A stretch of DNA of 27,353 bases. Source: a virus. The notes under the pieces were generated by a model that made no database searches, had not been told where the DNA came from, and was given only the letters and a program-made list of their open reading frames with translations. Positions 1-9,270 of this stretch are shown in pieces. Within the stretch, counting starts at the first letter, position 1, and each line of letters starts with the position of its first letter. The stretch is from the IMG/VR virus record IMGVR_UViG_3300042477_000580, positions 1 to 27,353 of that record; one strand, written 5' to 3'. The position numbers and the translations under genes were made by a program.

Positions 1-473
1 GATTTAATACCAAGTAGTCGTAAACATTTTCTCATGTCATTGATAGACATTTTATCAAACTCTTTAATAGCCTCTCTTCGTCTACGAGAAGATTTGTTAG
101 CTTCTTGAGCTTCAATTTCTTTATTTATAAGAACCCATGTAGCTCCTGGATTTGAATCGCTAATGCTATTCGCAACCTTGCTATGATTCTTTAAAAACAA
201 ATATTGCAATTCATCCCACGGCATTTCAGTGTTAAGGACTAATTCTTTATTTGTTATCTTAACAGCGAACGTATTCCAATATTTACTATATGGAAGTAAT
301 GTTCCAGGTGTTAAGTGAAGTGCTGCTTCAAGTCTTTCAGAGTCTTCTTTCTCTAATCCAGTATGTGCATTTCCAGATCTAGATAATAGTGGACTAATAT
401 AGTCAAAGCATCCTTTATATTTTGTAACGCCAGCCCATGGGTCTTTGCGTTTGTGTCTAAGTGTTACTATCAT
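1..473 (-). CDS. crAss-like conserved protein downstream of the major capsid gene (3' end cut by window)
   Basis: The frame is open from the ATG at 473 to the window edge, so about 157 N-terminal residues are visible. The protein begins MIVTLRHKRKDPWAGVTKYK and continues with YISPLLSRSGNAHTGLE, wording I associate with a conserved protein that follows the capsid gene in crAss-like phages. A basic SSRRRREAIKEF stretch lies near the visible end. It is the next gene after MCP on the same strand, separated by about 95 bases holding two hairpins. That position suggests a virion or head-maturation role, but this is inferred from place and remembered family resemblance; no catalytic motif is visible. 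Confidence 0.75.
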   Translation of the reverse strand, partial: MIVTLRHKRKDPWAGVTKYKGCFDYISPLLSRSGNAHTGLEKEDSERLEAALHLTPGTLLPYSKYWNTFAVKITNKELVLNTEMPWDELQYLFLKNHSKVANSISDSNPGATWVLINKEIEAQEANKSSRRRREAIKEFDKMSINDMRKCLRLLGIK

Positions 474-507
474 TTATATTTTATTTATAAGATTAGTTTT
501 ACATAAG

Positions 508-556
508 ATGGCAATATGCCATATTGTAATATGCGGCAGAACCAACCACCGCATAT
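508..556 (-). terminator. Tandem hairpins between the capsid gene and the next gene
   Basis: Read on the minus strand after the MCP stop, an 8-bp stem (ATATGCGG with CCGCATAT, 549-556 and 529-536) is followed by a 6-bp stem with a 3-nt loop (ATGGCA/TGCCAT, 508-522). Neither is followed by a good T-run, so an attenuator, RNA-processing site or mRNA-stabilising structure fits better than a full terminator. Such an element would let capsid mRNA be more abundant than that of the downstream gene. Confidence 0.5.
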
Positions 557-568
557 ATATTTTATTTA

Positions 569-2044
569 TTACTCTGCAATGTCCATGATTAACTCACCGC
601 AAGCGCGTGGGTCACGTACCATGATACCGCATTCACCTAAGAAGTGTACAGAATATCCGTCTTTAGCGTTAGAGCGTAAAGTACTGATAGACTTAGCGTA
701 TCCAGCTCCAGGGGTTACAGAACCACCAGTATGCCAGATAGACAACTCACGTTCTTTACGTACAACTTTTACGATGTTGGCTTCACCATCACGGGTTCCA
801 AAATCTAAGAAAGTGAAACGATAAGACTCAAGTGGTTTACCAGTAACTGGATGTAACTTACGGTTGTGGATAATATCGTCATACAAAGGCATATGGCGAA
901 CTGTAAGCTCAATACCATTAGTCATTCTGTATGTGGTAAATTGACCACCAAGGATTAACTGTTGTCCAGCGCCTGTAATGAATTTAGAGTCAACAACTGT
1001 ATAAGCTGCAACTTTTTCTTTCAATACACGGTCGAACTCACGCATACCCATCTCGCCAGTGAAGGCTACGAATTTACGTTCAGAAGCACCCAACATATTA
1101 TAAGACATATCAAATAAGAAGTCTTCAAGTAAGTCTGCGCTCAACTGAGTATAGTAACGACGGTTAGCAGGAGCAATCTGTTGTAACAATCCGGCGCCAA
1201 TATAAACTGGACGTCCGTTTGTACCCATAAGGTCTGTAGTACCATCTGAATTAGCATTGTATTTAGAATATACTAATTGACGTTCCATACGTTTGTTCCA
1301 CTCACGCATGGCTTTCCATTCCTGGAAGTCAGACCACAAGTAAGTAGTTTTTCCTGATTTAGGATCTTTCAAACCAACTGCTAATACAGTGCTGTATGCA
1401 GAACCGGTGATGTCATAAGACAAACGGTGAGTAGTCAAGTGGTTTTTCAACTCAATATGAGTATTGTAGTTGATGATATCTGCTTCTTCAGAATACTCTT
1501 CGTATGCAGAACCAAGACGAGATACTTGACATCCGGCTTGTAAATATTGATAAGGAACATAAGAATCGGCTTGACCGTCAGCAATAAAGCAAGTGTAAAC
1601 CCACTCGTTGCCATCCTGATAAGGAGTGCCGGCTACGCGTAATTGATATTCTTTGTCGTCAAGTTCGATTATAGCACCTGGACCAAACCATTTATCTTCA
1701 ACAGATAGCATGATAGGAGTGTTGCCAAGACCTGCCTTAGAATTTGAATCTACTGCAGCACCATTCCATTTCGCAGAGCGAATTGTTACAGCACGGTCTG
1801 AATCGATCATAACTTTCCAACGATATTCGCGTTGGTCGATAGTCATTTTTTTGCCCATACCTCCTGTTAAGAAGTCAAGTACAGAGCTGTACCCCTGATC
1901 CATTGCACCAAACACGTAGGATACTACGCCGGCAACTTCATGAGGTTTTGTAAGTAATGCATTGGCTAACATATTCTCATCCACAAGGTCAGAGAACCAT
2001 TTTCCTTTATACATTACCAAGTCATTAAGAATTGAATTTTCCAT
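569..2044 (-). CDS. Major capsid protein, crAss-like (HK97 fold)
   Basis: This 491-residue protein matches crAss-like major capsid proteins in length (about 490-500 aa) and wording: the N-terminus MENSILNDLVMYKGKWFSDL, the segment DQGYSSVLDFLTGGMGKK, the middle SRLGSAYEEYSEEADIINYN and the C-terminal GECGIMVRDPRACGELI. It would form the icosahedral shell. It lies in the classic order TerL, portal, acidic protein, MCP on one strand, 31 bases after the acidic protein. The start at 2044 follows an AT-rich leader with no Shine-Dalgarno sequence, normal for Bacteroidetes. There is no sign of frameshift or truncation. HK97 fold is family knowledge, not visible directly. Confidence 0.93.
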   Translation of the reverse strand: MENSILNDLVMYKGKWFSDLVDENMLANALLTKPHEVAGVVSYVFGAMDQGYSSVLDFLTGGMGKKMTIDQREYRWKVMIDSDRAVTIRSAKWNGAAVDSNSKAGLGNTPIMLSVEDKWFGPGAIIELDDKEYQLRVAGTPYQDGNEWVYTCFIADGQADSYVPYQYLQAGCQVSRLGSAYEEYSEEADIINYNTHIELKNHLTTHRLSYDITGSAYSTVLAVGLKDPKSGKTTYLWSDFQEWKAMREWNKRMERQLVYSKYNANSDGTTDLMGTNGRPVYIGAGLLQQIAPANRRYYTQLSADLLEDFLFDMSYNMLGASERKFVAFTGEMGMREFDRVLKEKVAAYTVVDSKFITGAGQQLILGGQFTTYRMTNGIELTVRHMPLYDDIIHNRKLHPVTGKPLESYRFTFLDFGTRDGEANIVKVVRKERELSIWHTGGSVTPGAGYAKSISTLRSNAKDGYSVHFLGECGIMVRDPRACGELIMDIAE

Positions 2045-2075
2045 ATAAAACTGATTAATTAATTGGCCAATTATA

Positions 2076-3173
2076 TTATGCCAGTAGTGATTTTGAGGCT
2101 AAGGTCCATAGTGGTGCACTAGCTCCGGTACTTATTGGCTGTTTAGACTTTCCAAGCCCAGTCGTCTTTATCGCCTGTCTGAATTTATCAGTGGCGGTTG
2201 TTTCTCCACTTTTTTTCGCGGAGTTTAATAGTGAGTCGCCCTTCATAGTGAAGTATGCGGACTCTATTAAGTTTTTAGTAGATTTGGCGTAGTCCTTTTG
2301 ATATTTAGTTCTACCGTCAGATTCTACATTAAATAGATAATTGGTCAAGGCTTTTTTATCTTCTTTTGGTATTTTAATACCGCGAACATTGTCCATAGCC
2401 TCTATTTCACTCATAACGGTGTCAACAAACTTTTGTTGTTCCTGTTCTGCGAGAGCTCTACTTTTCTTCTGTTCTTCTAATAGCGTTTTCTTGTCTTCTT
2501 GAGCCATCTCTTTTAGAGACTCAATTGCGTCTTTTGCCTCGTCTTCTAGAATTTCAGCATCTTCATACTTCTCTAGCTTTCTTGATATTTGAGCTTCCGA
2601 GAAACCTTTCTTTGATAAGAATTCGCTAACTACTCGTTTTTGCATATACTCATTAGATGTGTCTATGTTATCATAGTCGAATTCACCGGAAGCCTTGATA
2701 AAGTCCTCCATCTTTCCACCGTTTCTAACGAATTCATCAAGAGCTGCTACATCATCATTAGCGTATTGAGGTTTTGAGTTCTCAGATATAACGTCCTTAA
2801 AGTATTCTATAAGCTCCTCTGGAGTCTTTGGTTTTGCCTCAGCGTCAATATCTTCCCACCCAGCAGCCTCTGCTATCGCATCAAAGAATAAAGCAGTAGC
2901 CTCATCTCCTGTTTCAGCAGGCTCATCTTCTTCTGTAGATATCTTTTCTTCTGGTTCATCATCGTCATCCTTGTCTGGCTCTATATCCAAATCATCCGGA
3001 GTCATATCTGGCTCATCACCTGATGGAAGCCTATCTAGCTTTTCGCTATATTTAACATTTCCATTCTCATCTATCTCTGGCTCGTTTCCTCCGCCTAATA
3101 CTTTCTCTGGGTCAATACCTTCGTTCGATATCTCTTCGAATATGGCAGAAAATCCATTTAGTGTATCTTTCAT
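2076..3173 (-). CDS. Acidic, coiled-coil protein between portal and MCP; probable scaffold or capsid-assembly protein
   Basis: The 365-residue protein has a very acidic first third with runs such as DEPDMTPDDLDIEPDKDDDDE at about 50-72. A helical charged segment rich in K, E and Q follows at about 205-255 and looks like a coiled coil. The tail is more basic and small-residue rich (KSKQPISTGASAP). Low complexity, charge pattern and position directly before the capsid gene are what tailed phages show for scaffolding proteins. No protease motif is visible. The scaffold role is inferred from position and composition, so a different head-assembly job is possible. Confidence 0.65.
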   Translation of the reverse strand: MKDTLNGFSAIFEEISNEGIDPEKVLGGGNEPEIDENGNVKYSEKLDRLPSGDEPDMTPDDLDIEPDKDDDDEPEEKISTEEDEPAETGDEATALFFDAIAEAAGWEDIDAEAKPKTPEELIEYFKDVISENSKPQYANDDVAALDEFVRNGGKMEDFIKASGEFDYDNIDTSNEYMQKRVVSEFLSKKGFSEAQISRKLEKYEDAEILEDEAKDAIESLKEMAQEDKKTLLEEQKKSRALAEQEQQKFVDTVMSEIEAMDNVRGIKIPKEDKKALTNYLFNVESDGRTKYQKDYAKSTKNLIESAYFTMKGDSLLNSAKKSGETTATDKFRQAIKTTGLGKSKQPISTGASAPLWTLASKSLLA

Positions 3174-3191
3174 AATTTAATCTATTTAAAT

Positions 3192-5735
3192 TTATTTCTC
3201 GCCAGAAACCTTATTAGCTCTAGCTGTTTTTGCTTTTAATTGTTCTCTTTTGTAGGCTGCATCATCTTTGGCTTTTTGAAGAACCTTGGCTTGCTCTACC
3301 TTGTATCTTTCAAGATTAAGTTTTGATTTCTCAATCTCTACCTTAGCTTGCTCTGCCTTCTCAGATGCGGCTACTTTTCTTTTTTCTATATCTATCTTAG
3401 CAGATTCAGCTCTCATTTTCTCTGACGCTTGCATAGCCTTATCAGCTATATCTGCATTCATTTGAGTTTGTTTTATGGCTAGATTTCCAAGTTCTATTGG
3501 ATCTGGAACTCCATTCATATCTGCATCTAAATCCTCAGCGCCTCTATATGCGTTAAGCTGGGCAACATATATTCTAGTCTGATTATCAGTATCTATCTTA
3601 TATTTCTCCATATCAAGCTCAGCAGACCTAAGCTGCATTTCAACTTGCTTGGCTTCGTTTTGGGCTTGTATAAGCTGCATTTGTCTATCATTCTCAGCTT
3701 GATTAGCCTGCTCTTGCAATTGCATCCTTTTCTCTTCAATGCGCTTCAACGCTTGCTTCATCTCTGTAATATTATCAAGAGTTATAATCTCGGCAATATC
3801 AAGAAGCGTAGCTCCGTTCTGCATCGCAGGTTGATAAAGGCTTTTAACCATTTCAAGGTTTTGCATCTCTTTAGTTGAATCTACAACAAATATATCCATA
3901 TCTTCATAGAAGAATGGCTCCTCTAATTCAAGGAATGTCCTTGTGGAATCATCAAGTATGTAATGTAATTTAGTCTTACCTGAATCTCTCCATGCCTCTT
4001 TAGCTGTATTTATAAGCCCTTTTAAGACGTTCTTTTTACATTGGCTATGGGTCCAGAATAACGATTCAGTTATATATGCGGACTGCTGTACAGAGCGTTC
4101 AACATTTCCAACAAGCTCGCTACTTGATATAGAACCTTGTCTTTGCCTAGTTACACCAGATATTTCTGATATCATATCTTCTATCTTAGACATAAGATTG
4201 ACGTACTCTCCAATAACATTAGACATTGTTAAGTCCACTGCAGCTATCTGATTAAAGCCACTAGCCCTACCTCCTTCTCTGCCTGGAATATCATATCCAT
4301 TGTCGTATGGATTAATAAAGTTAACACCTACTGCAGATAAATAGTGCATCCATTTTGCTGGATCTATATTCATGTCCTTAGGTATCTGCGTTATGTCCAT
4401 ATTAAGTACCTTACCTTTATCTCTAGCTAGCGCCAACTCAAGTCGATACCAAAGTATAATATACATATATTGAAGTGGCTTCATTATTGACACTAATGAT
4501 TTTCCACCATTATATATTACGCCGAAGTATGGCAATTTCTGCGAATTTGGATTTTCTCTAGATACATGTTGGTATTCTATCGGCTGCACTCCTACGTATA
4601 AATCAGCCCCAATTCTGTAGCCTTCCCATACCTCAATAACCCATTTCCATTCAATAGACTCTTCTGTTCCAATAACCAAATAGTTCTCAGAGACAACAGT
4701 TTCTACCAATTCTCCATTATCGTCTATATACTTAACGAAGCCTATTTTCTTATATGATTTCCATGTAGCATGCCATACGTTAACGACATTTGAGTCAAAA
4801 TTGTCTTCATTTCTAGGATTTGATATCATAGTGTCCATGTGCACGTAATCAACCATTGAATTCTTCATAGGGCCGTATTTGCCTGATGTAGGTTTTTGTC
4901 CTGTAATATCCAATAGCTTGTCTAGGTCTTTTTCTGACATTTTATCGTACAATCTATCATATGCTTCTGTATAAGACATTCTCATTCGTCTGCAAGCCCA
5001 GTCTCCATCTTCAATGAATTCTAAGTCAGGTGCAGTGTCATGAGTGAAGTATAATGGATTTACTCGCTCCAATGTAGGATCCCCGTTTTGAATCCCTACA
5101 TAAAATATCTCTTTAGAACCTTTTAGCAAGTCAGAGAATCCTTTATTAAATTCATGTCTCGTATTAAGCCTCTCCTTAAGATAACTCATTGCATGATATG
5201 CAGATGATTCTGCTACATCTTTATACTCTTTAGACATAAATGACGCAATCTTCTCAGGTGGCATAACCTCACCAGACTCAAGCTTAGCTTGAAATTCAGC
5301 AGCTTGTTCCTCTGACATTGATGCAGTTACAGATGCCATTACATATTCCATAAGCATTTGCTTCATAGAATCCTGCATATCTGATGCAGCTGATTGACTG
5401 GTCCTGGATATCTTATAATTGTCAGGCCTTTTAGTTTCCTCTCCAATTAAAAGGTCTATTTTTGGTTTTATTATATTGAAGTTCTGAGGTGAAGCAGGAA
5501 ATCCATCTTCTTGATTAAATGGGTCTGTAACATACTTCAGGTCGTTTTTGTCAAAGATACTATTGTATAGATCGTAGTTCGATTTCATTTCATCGAATTC
5601 AGTCTTGTCTCCAAACATCTTCGAGTTCTGCTCTCCACTACTTATTATGTAGTCGACGCATAGTTCTCCCCATTCCTCATCCTTTTGCTTCATTGGAAGC
5701 TTCTGTATTGGGAATGCAGTTATTTGATTTTTCAT
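3192..5735 (-). CDS. Portal protein, crAss-like
   Basis: This 847-residue protein sits directly after terminase, and its size and place fit the crAss-like portal, the dodecameric ring through which DNA is packaged and ejected. The N-terminal half carries portal-like wording (FNIIKPKIDLLIGEETKRPDNYKI at about 85-110, then GVTRQRQGSISSSELVGNVE at about 520-540). The last 200 residues are a long charged helix rich in K, E, Q and A (AEQAKVEIEKSKLNLERYK), forming an extended coiled coil. The gene starts 6 bases after the TerL stop, so the two are translationally linked. Assignment rests on context and resemblance. Confidence 0.88.
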   Translation of the reverse strand: MKNQITAFPIQKLPMKQKDEEWGELCVDYIISSGEQNSKMFGDKTEFDEMKSNYDLYNSIFDKNDLKYVTDPFNQEDGFPASPQNFNIIKPKIDLLIGEETKRPDNYKISRTSQSAASDMQDSMKQMLMEYVMASVTASMSEEQAAEFQAKLESGEVMPPEKIASFMSKEYKDVAESSAYHAMSYLKERLNTRHEFNKGFSDLLKGSKEIFYVGIQNGDPTLERVNPLYFTHDTAPDLEFIEDGDWACRRMRMSYTEAYDRLYDKMSEKDLDKLLDITGQKPTSGKYGPMKNSMVDYVHMDTMISNPRNEDNFDSNVVNVWHATWKSYKKIGFVKYIDDNGELVETVVSENYLVIGTEESIEWKWVIEVWEGYRIGADLYVGVQPIEYQHVSRENPNSQKLPYFGVIYNGGKSLVSIMKPLQYMYIILWYRLELALARDKGKVLNMDITQIPKDMNIDPAKWMHYLSAVGVNFINPYDNGYDIPGREGGRASGFNQIAAVDLTMSNVIGEYVNLMSKIEDMISEISGVTRQRQGSISSSELVGNVERSVQQSAYITESLFWTHSQCKKNVLKGLINTAKEAWRDSGKTKLHYILDDSTRTFLELEEPFFYEDMDIFVVDSTKEMQNLEMVKSLYQPAMQNGATLLDIAEIITLDNITEMKQALKRIEEKRMQLQEQANQAENDRQMQLIQAQNEAKQVEMQLRSAELDMEKYKIDTDNQTRIYVAQLNAYRGAEDLDADMNGVPDPIELGNLAIKQTQMNADIADKAMQASEKMRAESAKIDIEKRKVAASEKAEQAKVEIEKSKLNLERYKVEQAKVLQKAKDDAAYKREQLKAKTARANKVSGEK

Positions 5736-5741
5736 AAGCGC

Positions 5742-7790
5742 TTAAAAATTTAATAATGATTTTCTATTGTCTCTACCTGTTTCGAACCATTTAGAGCCAA
5801 ATAATGGGACTTCAAAAAGCCTCATACTTTTTTCTTCTTCTGCTTTCTTTTTTACATGCAGATTATGTAATTGTTCTCTATATATCATCAAGCATTGCAG
5901 TGCTCTAACTCGGTCAAAGTTTCCTTTGCTATTATATTGAATTAGTTCTTCCAATAATGGCTCAGACAATATTCTAGTTAAATTTTTGTATCCAGGAGCA
6001 TATTCTTCGTTGAGCCAGTCCTTGATTAGTATCTCAGAGAAGTCTATTATACCCTTTGTCATGTGTATGCCTTTCCGCCTATTTACGGTGGATTTAGATA
6101 TAATATCTGATATAATGTCAGGCTGGTCTGCTAAAAGATAGTCACAGTGCTTATTAGTAAAGTACGTATATAAGCCTTTTTTTTCATTCTCATATAGTAA
6201 TCTAGCATTATAATACATCATTAGCTTACGCACATTCTCATAGTACTCATCAGCCGTATCAGGCCTACCTGTATATTCAGCCACTATAATGTCATAGTAC
6301 TCTTCAAAGTTTTGGAATCTTTTATATACTATAGTAGCTCCAAGTGATGTTGAATTAGCAGCTTCGTTAAAGTCATAAGGGTCATTGCCTGCTATATATA
6401 ATCCTGCTGGTGCATCTTTCACTGGGTGCTCCCATATAACTATAGATCCTTCTTTCTTATCGTCTTTACCTAATGGATATTTAGTAATATCTCCAGTCTT
6501 CTTTATAGTCCATTCAACCTGGCCATTTACCCAGTTTAAATCACCCACCTGTTTATGGTTTTGAAGCTTCTTGTTGACGCGTATAGCATTGAGCTGCGTC
6601 ATTAGGTCTTTCTTCGGGAAGATGTTACCAGTGAGCTCTAAACAAGCCTCCTGGGGCGTCATTGGGTTCTCAGCTACATATCTATCTATTGCCCTTGAAT
6701 CTGACGCTCCATCTATTACTTTCTTCCTCTCAGACATGGCAAAGTCAGTGGCTTTTTCCTTTAGACTATTGCCAAACTTATCCATGTACAGCTTATTGCC
6801 TTTTGCATCAAGCATAGACATATTAGCCCATACAGGTACAAAGAAAGCACATTTAGTACCTTCAGCTCCAGTATCCCATATATTAGGGAAAGTCTTTACG
6901 TTATAACCATCTGCATGGTAGAACATCTCCTTTAATCCATCAAACCTACTACCTTCATCTCCGCCTGTACCATACGCAATAAGCATAGCGTAAGCATATC
7001 CATCTTCTTCTACTGACGGTCTAGCTATTTGCCATGCTTGCAATATATCCTTGAAGGAACCAGCCTCCTCGAATAGTATTATCTTTCCACGTTTACCACG
7101 AATTTTATTTGGGTCATTCTTTAATGTAACCCCGATTATCTCAGATTTAAATCCAGCCTCAGTCTCGTTTCCAAACTCATCTTTGATTTTAAATCCAGAC
7201 TTTCTATGCATTTTAGTTGTAACAAGCTTCTTTTTTGACCAAGCAGTATTGTTATCTATAAAGTCTATTAAGTCCCATGCTTTTGATAAAACACCATCCT
7301 TTATTAGATATTCAGCCTCTGAGGCTACGGCATATGATTTAGATTCAGGGATTAAAGCGTAGTTTCTAACGAGCATTGATGCGCCCTTGAATGAATATCC
7401 ACTACCACGTTTCTTTAGAACAACCATATGTTTTCCATCATCTTCAGCATCTTGAACAGCTGTAAAGTAATGAGCATCGTAGTCATAGAAGTCAGGAAAC
7501 TCCCTATTCTTCTCACGTCTAGTTTTTATATTTCCATTCCTATCTTTATACTGAATCTCTACAAGCCTTAATATAGGGCAGTAGTTTAAATAGAAATAGT
7601 TATACCCACTAATCCAATCTCCATTTGGAGCTGTATATCCGTCAAGACATCTAGACTCTTCTTTATCCCAGTATTCAGTATACTCGGTTGTCCCTTCTGG
7701 TGCAAAACAGTAAACCCCGTGCTTCTGGAAATGAAGCGCCGGGGCTTGAAAGTGTTCTACGTTCTTGTATTTCTTATTGAAATTTACCAT
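5742..7790 (-). CDS. terL: Terminase large subunit (packaging ATPase and nuclease)
   Basis: The 682-residue protein has both terminase domains. In the ATPase domain, a degenerate Walker A lies at about 127-136 (KKRGSGYSFK) and Walker B at about 236-243 (KIILFEEAG), with the paired acidic residues E241 and E242. The nuclease half starts near 464 with LYIAGNDPYDF (D470 as first metal ligand), followed by ARLLYENEKKG (E534, E536) and YLLADQPDI (D555). It would cut and pump concatemeric DNA through the portal. Its first codons overlap the end of the 94-aa gene by 7 bases. The Walker A lacks the strict GKT but matches what is remembered for crAss-like terminases. Confidence 0.93.
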   Translation of the reverse strand: MVNFNKKYKNVEHFQAPALHFQKHGVYCFAPEGTTEYTEYWDKEESRCLDGYTAPNGDWISGYNYFYLNYCPILRLVEIQYKDRNGNIKTRREKNREFPDFYDYDAHYFTAVQDAEDDGKHMVVLKKRGSGYSFKGASMLVRNYALIPESKSYAVASEAEYLIKDGVLSKAWDLIDFIDNNTAWSKKKLVTTKMHRKSGFKIKDEFGNETEAGFKSEIIGVTLKNDPNKIRGKRGKIILFEEAGSFKDILQAWQIARPSVEEDGYAYAMLIAYGTGGDEGSRFDGLKEMFYHADGYNVKTFPNIWDTGAEGTKCAFFVPVWANMSMLDAKGNKLYMDKFGNSLKEKATDFAMSERKKVIDGASDSRAIDRYVAENPMTPQEACLELTGNIFPKKDLMTQLNAIRVNKKLQNHKQVGDLNWVNGQVEWTIKKTGDITKYPLGKDDKKEGSIVIWEHPVKDAPAGLYIAGNDPYDFNEAANSTSLGATIVYKRFQNFEEYYDIIVAEYTGRPDTADEYYENVRKLMMYYNARLLYENEKKGLYTYFTNKHCDYLLADQPDIISDIISKSTVNRRKGIHMTKGIIDFSEILIKDWLNEEYAPGYKNLTRILSEPLLEELIQYNSKGNFDRVRALQCLMIYREQLHNLHVKKKAEEEKSMRLFEVPLFGSKWFETGRDNRKSLLNF

Positions 7791-8068
7791 TTAAAAGTTT
7801 TTCTCAACCAGTTTAGGAACTTAAATTTTTCTTTCTTAGTAGGAGTAATATCCTCAGATGTAAATACATCAAGGATGGCATTCTCTGGGATTGCCACATC
7901 TTCTACTGCAAGGACAACAATTTTAGGCTGCTCTTGTTTGTTCTTGTTATGTTTCTTACGTGGTTTATAGTTTTTCTTAACCACTGGTTTAACTTGTTCG
8001 TTAATTACTTCTACTGTAGGCATCACTTCATTAGTGGCTTCCACCTTGTTTGCTTTTGTGTTTTTCAT
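7784..8068 (-). CDS. Small basic protein directly upstream of TerL, unknown function
   Basis: This 94-residue protein has a low-complexity lysine/asparagine-rich centre (KKNYKPRKKHNKNKQE at about 35-50) and ends in a short amphipathic basic segment (KFKFLNWLRKTFKW). No family is recognised. It is translationally coupled to terL, overlapping its start by 7 bases, and is the first gene after a putative promoter at 8085-8108. That position is where many phages keep the small terminase subunit, but size and composition do not resemble a helix-turn-helix TerS, so this remains only a suggestion. Confidence 0.7.
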   Translation of the reverse strand: MKNTKANKVEATNEVMPTVEVINEQVKPVVKKNYKPRKKHNKNKQEQPKIVVLAVEDVAIPENAILDVFTSEDITPTKKEKFKFLNWLRKTFKW

Positions 8069-8084
8069 AACATTAGTTTGTTTT

Positions 8085-8108
8085 ACGTATAAAAACGTAT
8101 ATTATATT
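8085..8108 (-). promoter_or_regulatory. Putative late promoter element, copy 1 (ATACGTTTTTATACG)
   Basis: On the minus strand, AATATACGTTTTTATACG lies about 17-40 bases before the 94-aa gene that leads into terL. The same TAT-ACGTT-TATA core recurs before three other minus-strand units (12024-12042, 13007-13024, 15995-16018). Repetition ahead of transcription units after gaps or terminators is the evidence; the polymerase is unknown. Confidence 0.5.
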
Positions 8109-8134
8109 TAGTTGTTTATTTTGATTTATATTCC

Positions 8135-8638
8135 TTATATCAATATAGAAATATAACAGCCTGGATTATCTTTGTCTACCGTATACCACTTGTTATCTAT
8201 CTTCATAGGAAATGGGAGTATACAGTCCATATTATCATCCTCGATTATGTCGAATGCCACCATTAAGTCGAATATTATTTGACATATATTATGGAAGTCA
8301 AACTTAGATTTTGTTTGGCGAACGAAGTGAACGCCAATTTTTATAGGCCCTCCCTCTAATCCTGTCTTCAATGACCCAGAGATTAAGTCCTTGAGGTCTT
8401 TTACCGGAAACATGCATGGCCGAATCTTGTAGTAGGTTATCTCTTTCTTTGATACCGAGTAGTGTTGAATACCCATCTCCCTTAAGAATTTTCCCACTGT
8501 CTTCGAGTGGAAGATCCCCTTGCTTGTTGCTACCTTGCTGTTCTTGCTGCTTGGTATATTCCCTTTTATGAATACCATCTGTGTCAATTCTACCTGCGTT
8601 CCCCATCCTGTATCTACTATTTTAAATCCGCTTTCCAT
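8135..8638 (-). CDS. RusA-like Holliday junction resolvase
   Basis: The 167-residue protein has the N-terminal signature of RusA-like enzymes, IKGNIPSSKNSK at 24-35. Its acidic core is FDFHNICQIIFDLMVAFDIIEDDN, residues 113-136, with D114, D124 and the D134-D135 pair. In RusA this region carries the Asp residues binding the catalytic metal, and the usual wording is P-D-x-D-N...D-L...I-x-D-D. It would cut four-way junctions formed during replication and recombination, leaving DNA suitable for packaging. The first aspartate motif is degenerate (KFDFHN). It overlaps the upstream 80-aa gene by 17 bases and ends before the putative promoter of the terL unit. Confidence 0.75.
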   Translation of the reverse strand: MESGFKIVDTGWGTQVELTQMVFIKGNIPSSKNSKVATSKGIFHSKTVGKFLREMGIQHYSVSKKEITYYKIRPCMFPVKDLKDLISGSLKTGLEGGPIKIGVHFVRQTKSKFDFHNICQIIFDLMVAFDIIEDDNMDCILPFPMKIDNKWYTVDKDNPGCYISILI

Positions 8639-8864
8639 CTTTTATTTTTAATAAATAATTATTTAAATTAATGCTAAAGTCTATAGATCCATCAATATTG
8701 CTTTGTTTGTTGTTTATCATTATGAATTCATATAAGGATGATAATGGAGATTTAGATTTAAATGCGATTAGTTCACTGTCTTTATTTCTTGAGTAAATCT
8801 CATCTCCATCTATGATTGCAATCAGCAATTCTCTCAATGTTGGGGTGTAGTATTTATTTTCCAT
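8622..8864 (-). CDS. Small hypothetical protein (80 aa)
   Basis: The protein starts MENKYYTPTLRELLIAIIDG, a phrasing common in small phage proteins, and has no membrane segment or catalytic motif. The middle is polar and the end is rich in N, L and K. It lies between the metallopeptidase and the RusA-like gene and overlaps the latter by 17 bases, so it is co-translated. Function cannot be assigned. Confidence 0.7.
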   Translation of the reverse strand: MENKYYTPTLRELLIAIIDGDEIYSRNKDSELIAFKSKSPLSSLYEFIMINNKQSNIDGSIDFSINLNNYLLKIKDGKRI

Positions 8865-8870
8865 GTTATT

Positions 8871-9269
8871 TTATTTTTCTTTAAATTCAACTCGACAAAC
8901 TTCATCTATTTTTTCTACAATCCAACCTACTAAATACGCATTTGCTTCAGAGCCGAAATCTATAGTATCCTCTCCTATGTAATTATATATCATATCTGCT
9001 GCATGACACGCCTCGTGTGCCATTTCACTTGGCTTTAGCTCAGCTCCAAGGTATATCATGACTCCAGAATTAGTTGTCTTTCTATTATATAGCAACTCAG
9101 AGCAATATGCGTATGTTTTCATTTTTGTATTAGGATTAACCTCTTCATGTAAGTAGTCTTCTCCATCTTTGATATACTCAAACTCTTCCGCTAGTTTTCT
9201 TTTATCTCCATTTACTACAATCCATATTCTTACTGGATATATGTTTGGGTGAAATGTATATATCTTCAT
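8871..9269 (-). CDS. Putative zinc metallopeptidase with HExxH motif
   Basis: From the ATG at 9269 the protein is 132 residues. It has the zincin motif HEACH (residues 85-89) inside KPSEMAHEACHAADMI, and a candidate third ligand in FGSEANAYLVGWI about 20 residues on, where the Glu sits on the following helix. It is small and without signal peptide, so it probably acts in the cytoplasm or in the virion. I chose 9269 over the ATG at 9299 because 9269 is one base after the upstream stop (TAA-T-ATG), whereas 9299 would overlap that gene. Substrate is unknown; capsid maturation or host-protein cleavage are guesses. Confidence 0.72.
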   Translation of the reverse strand: MKIYTFHPNIYPVRIWIVVNGDKRKLAEEFEYIKDGEDYLHEEVNPNTKMKTYAYCSELLYNRKTTNSGVMIYLGAELKPSEMAHEACHAADMIYNYIGEDTIDFGSEANAYLVGWIVEKIDEVCRVEFKEK

Positions 9270-9270
9270 A

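Noticed and set aside
8304-8606. Minus-strand 100-aa frame inside the RusA-like gene
   Set aside because: It is wholly nested in another frame of a gene with recognisable motifs and shows no family resemblance.
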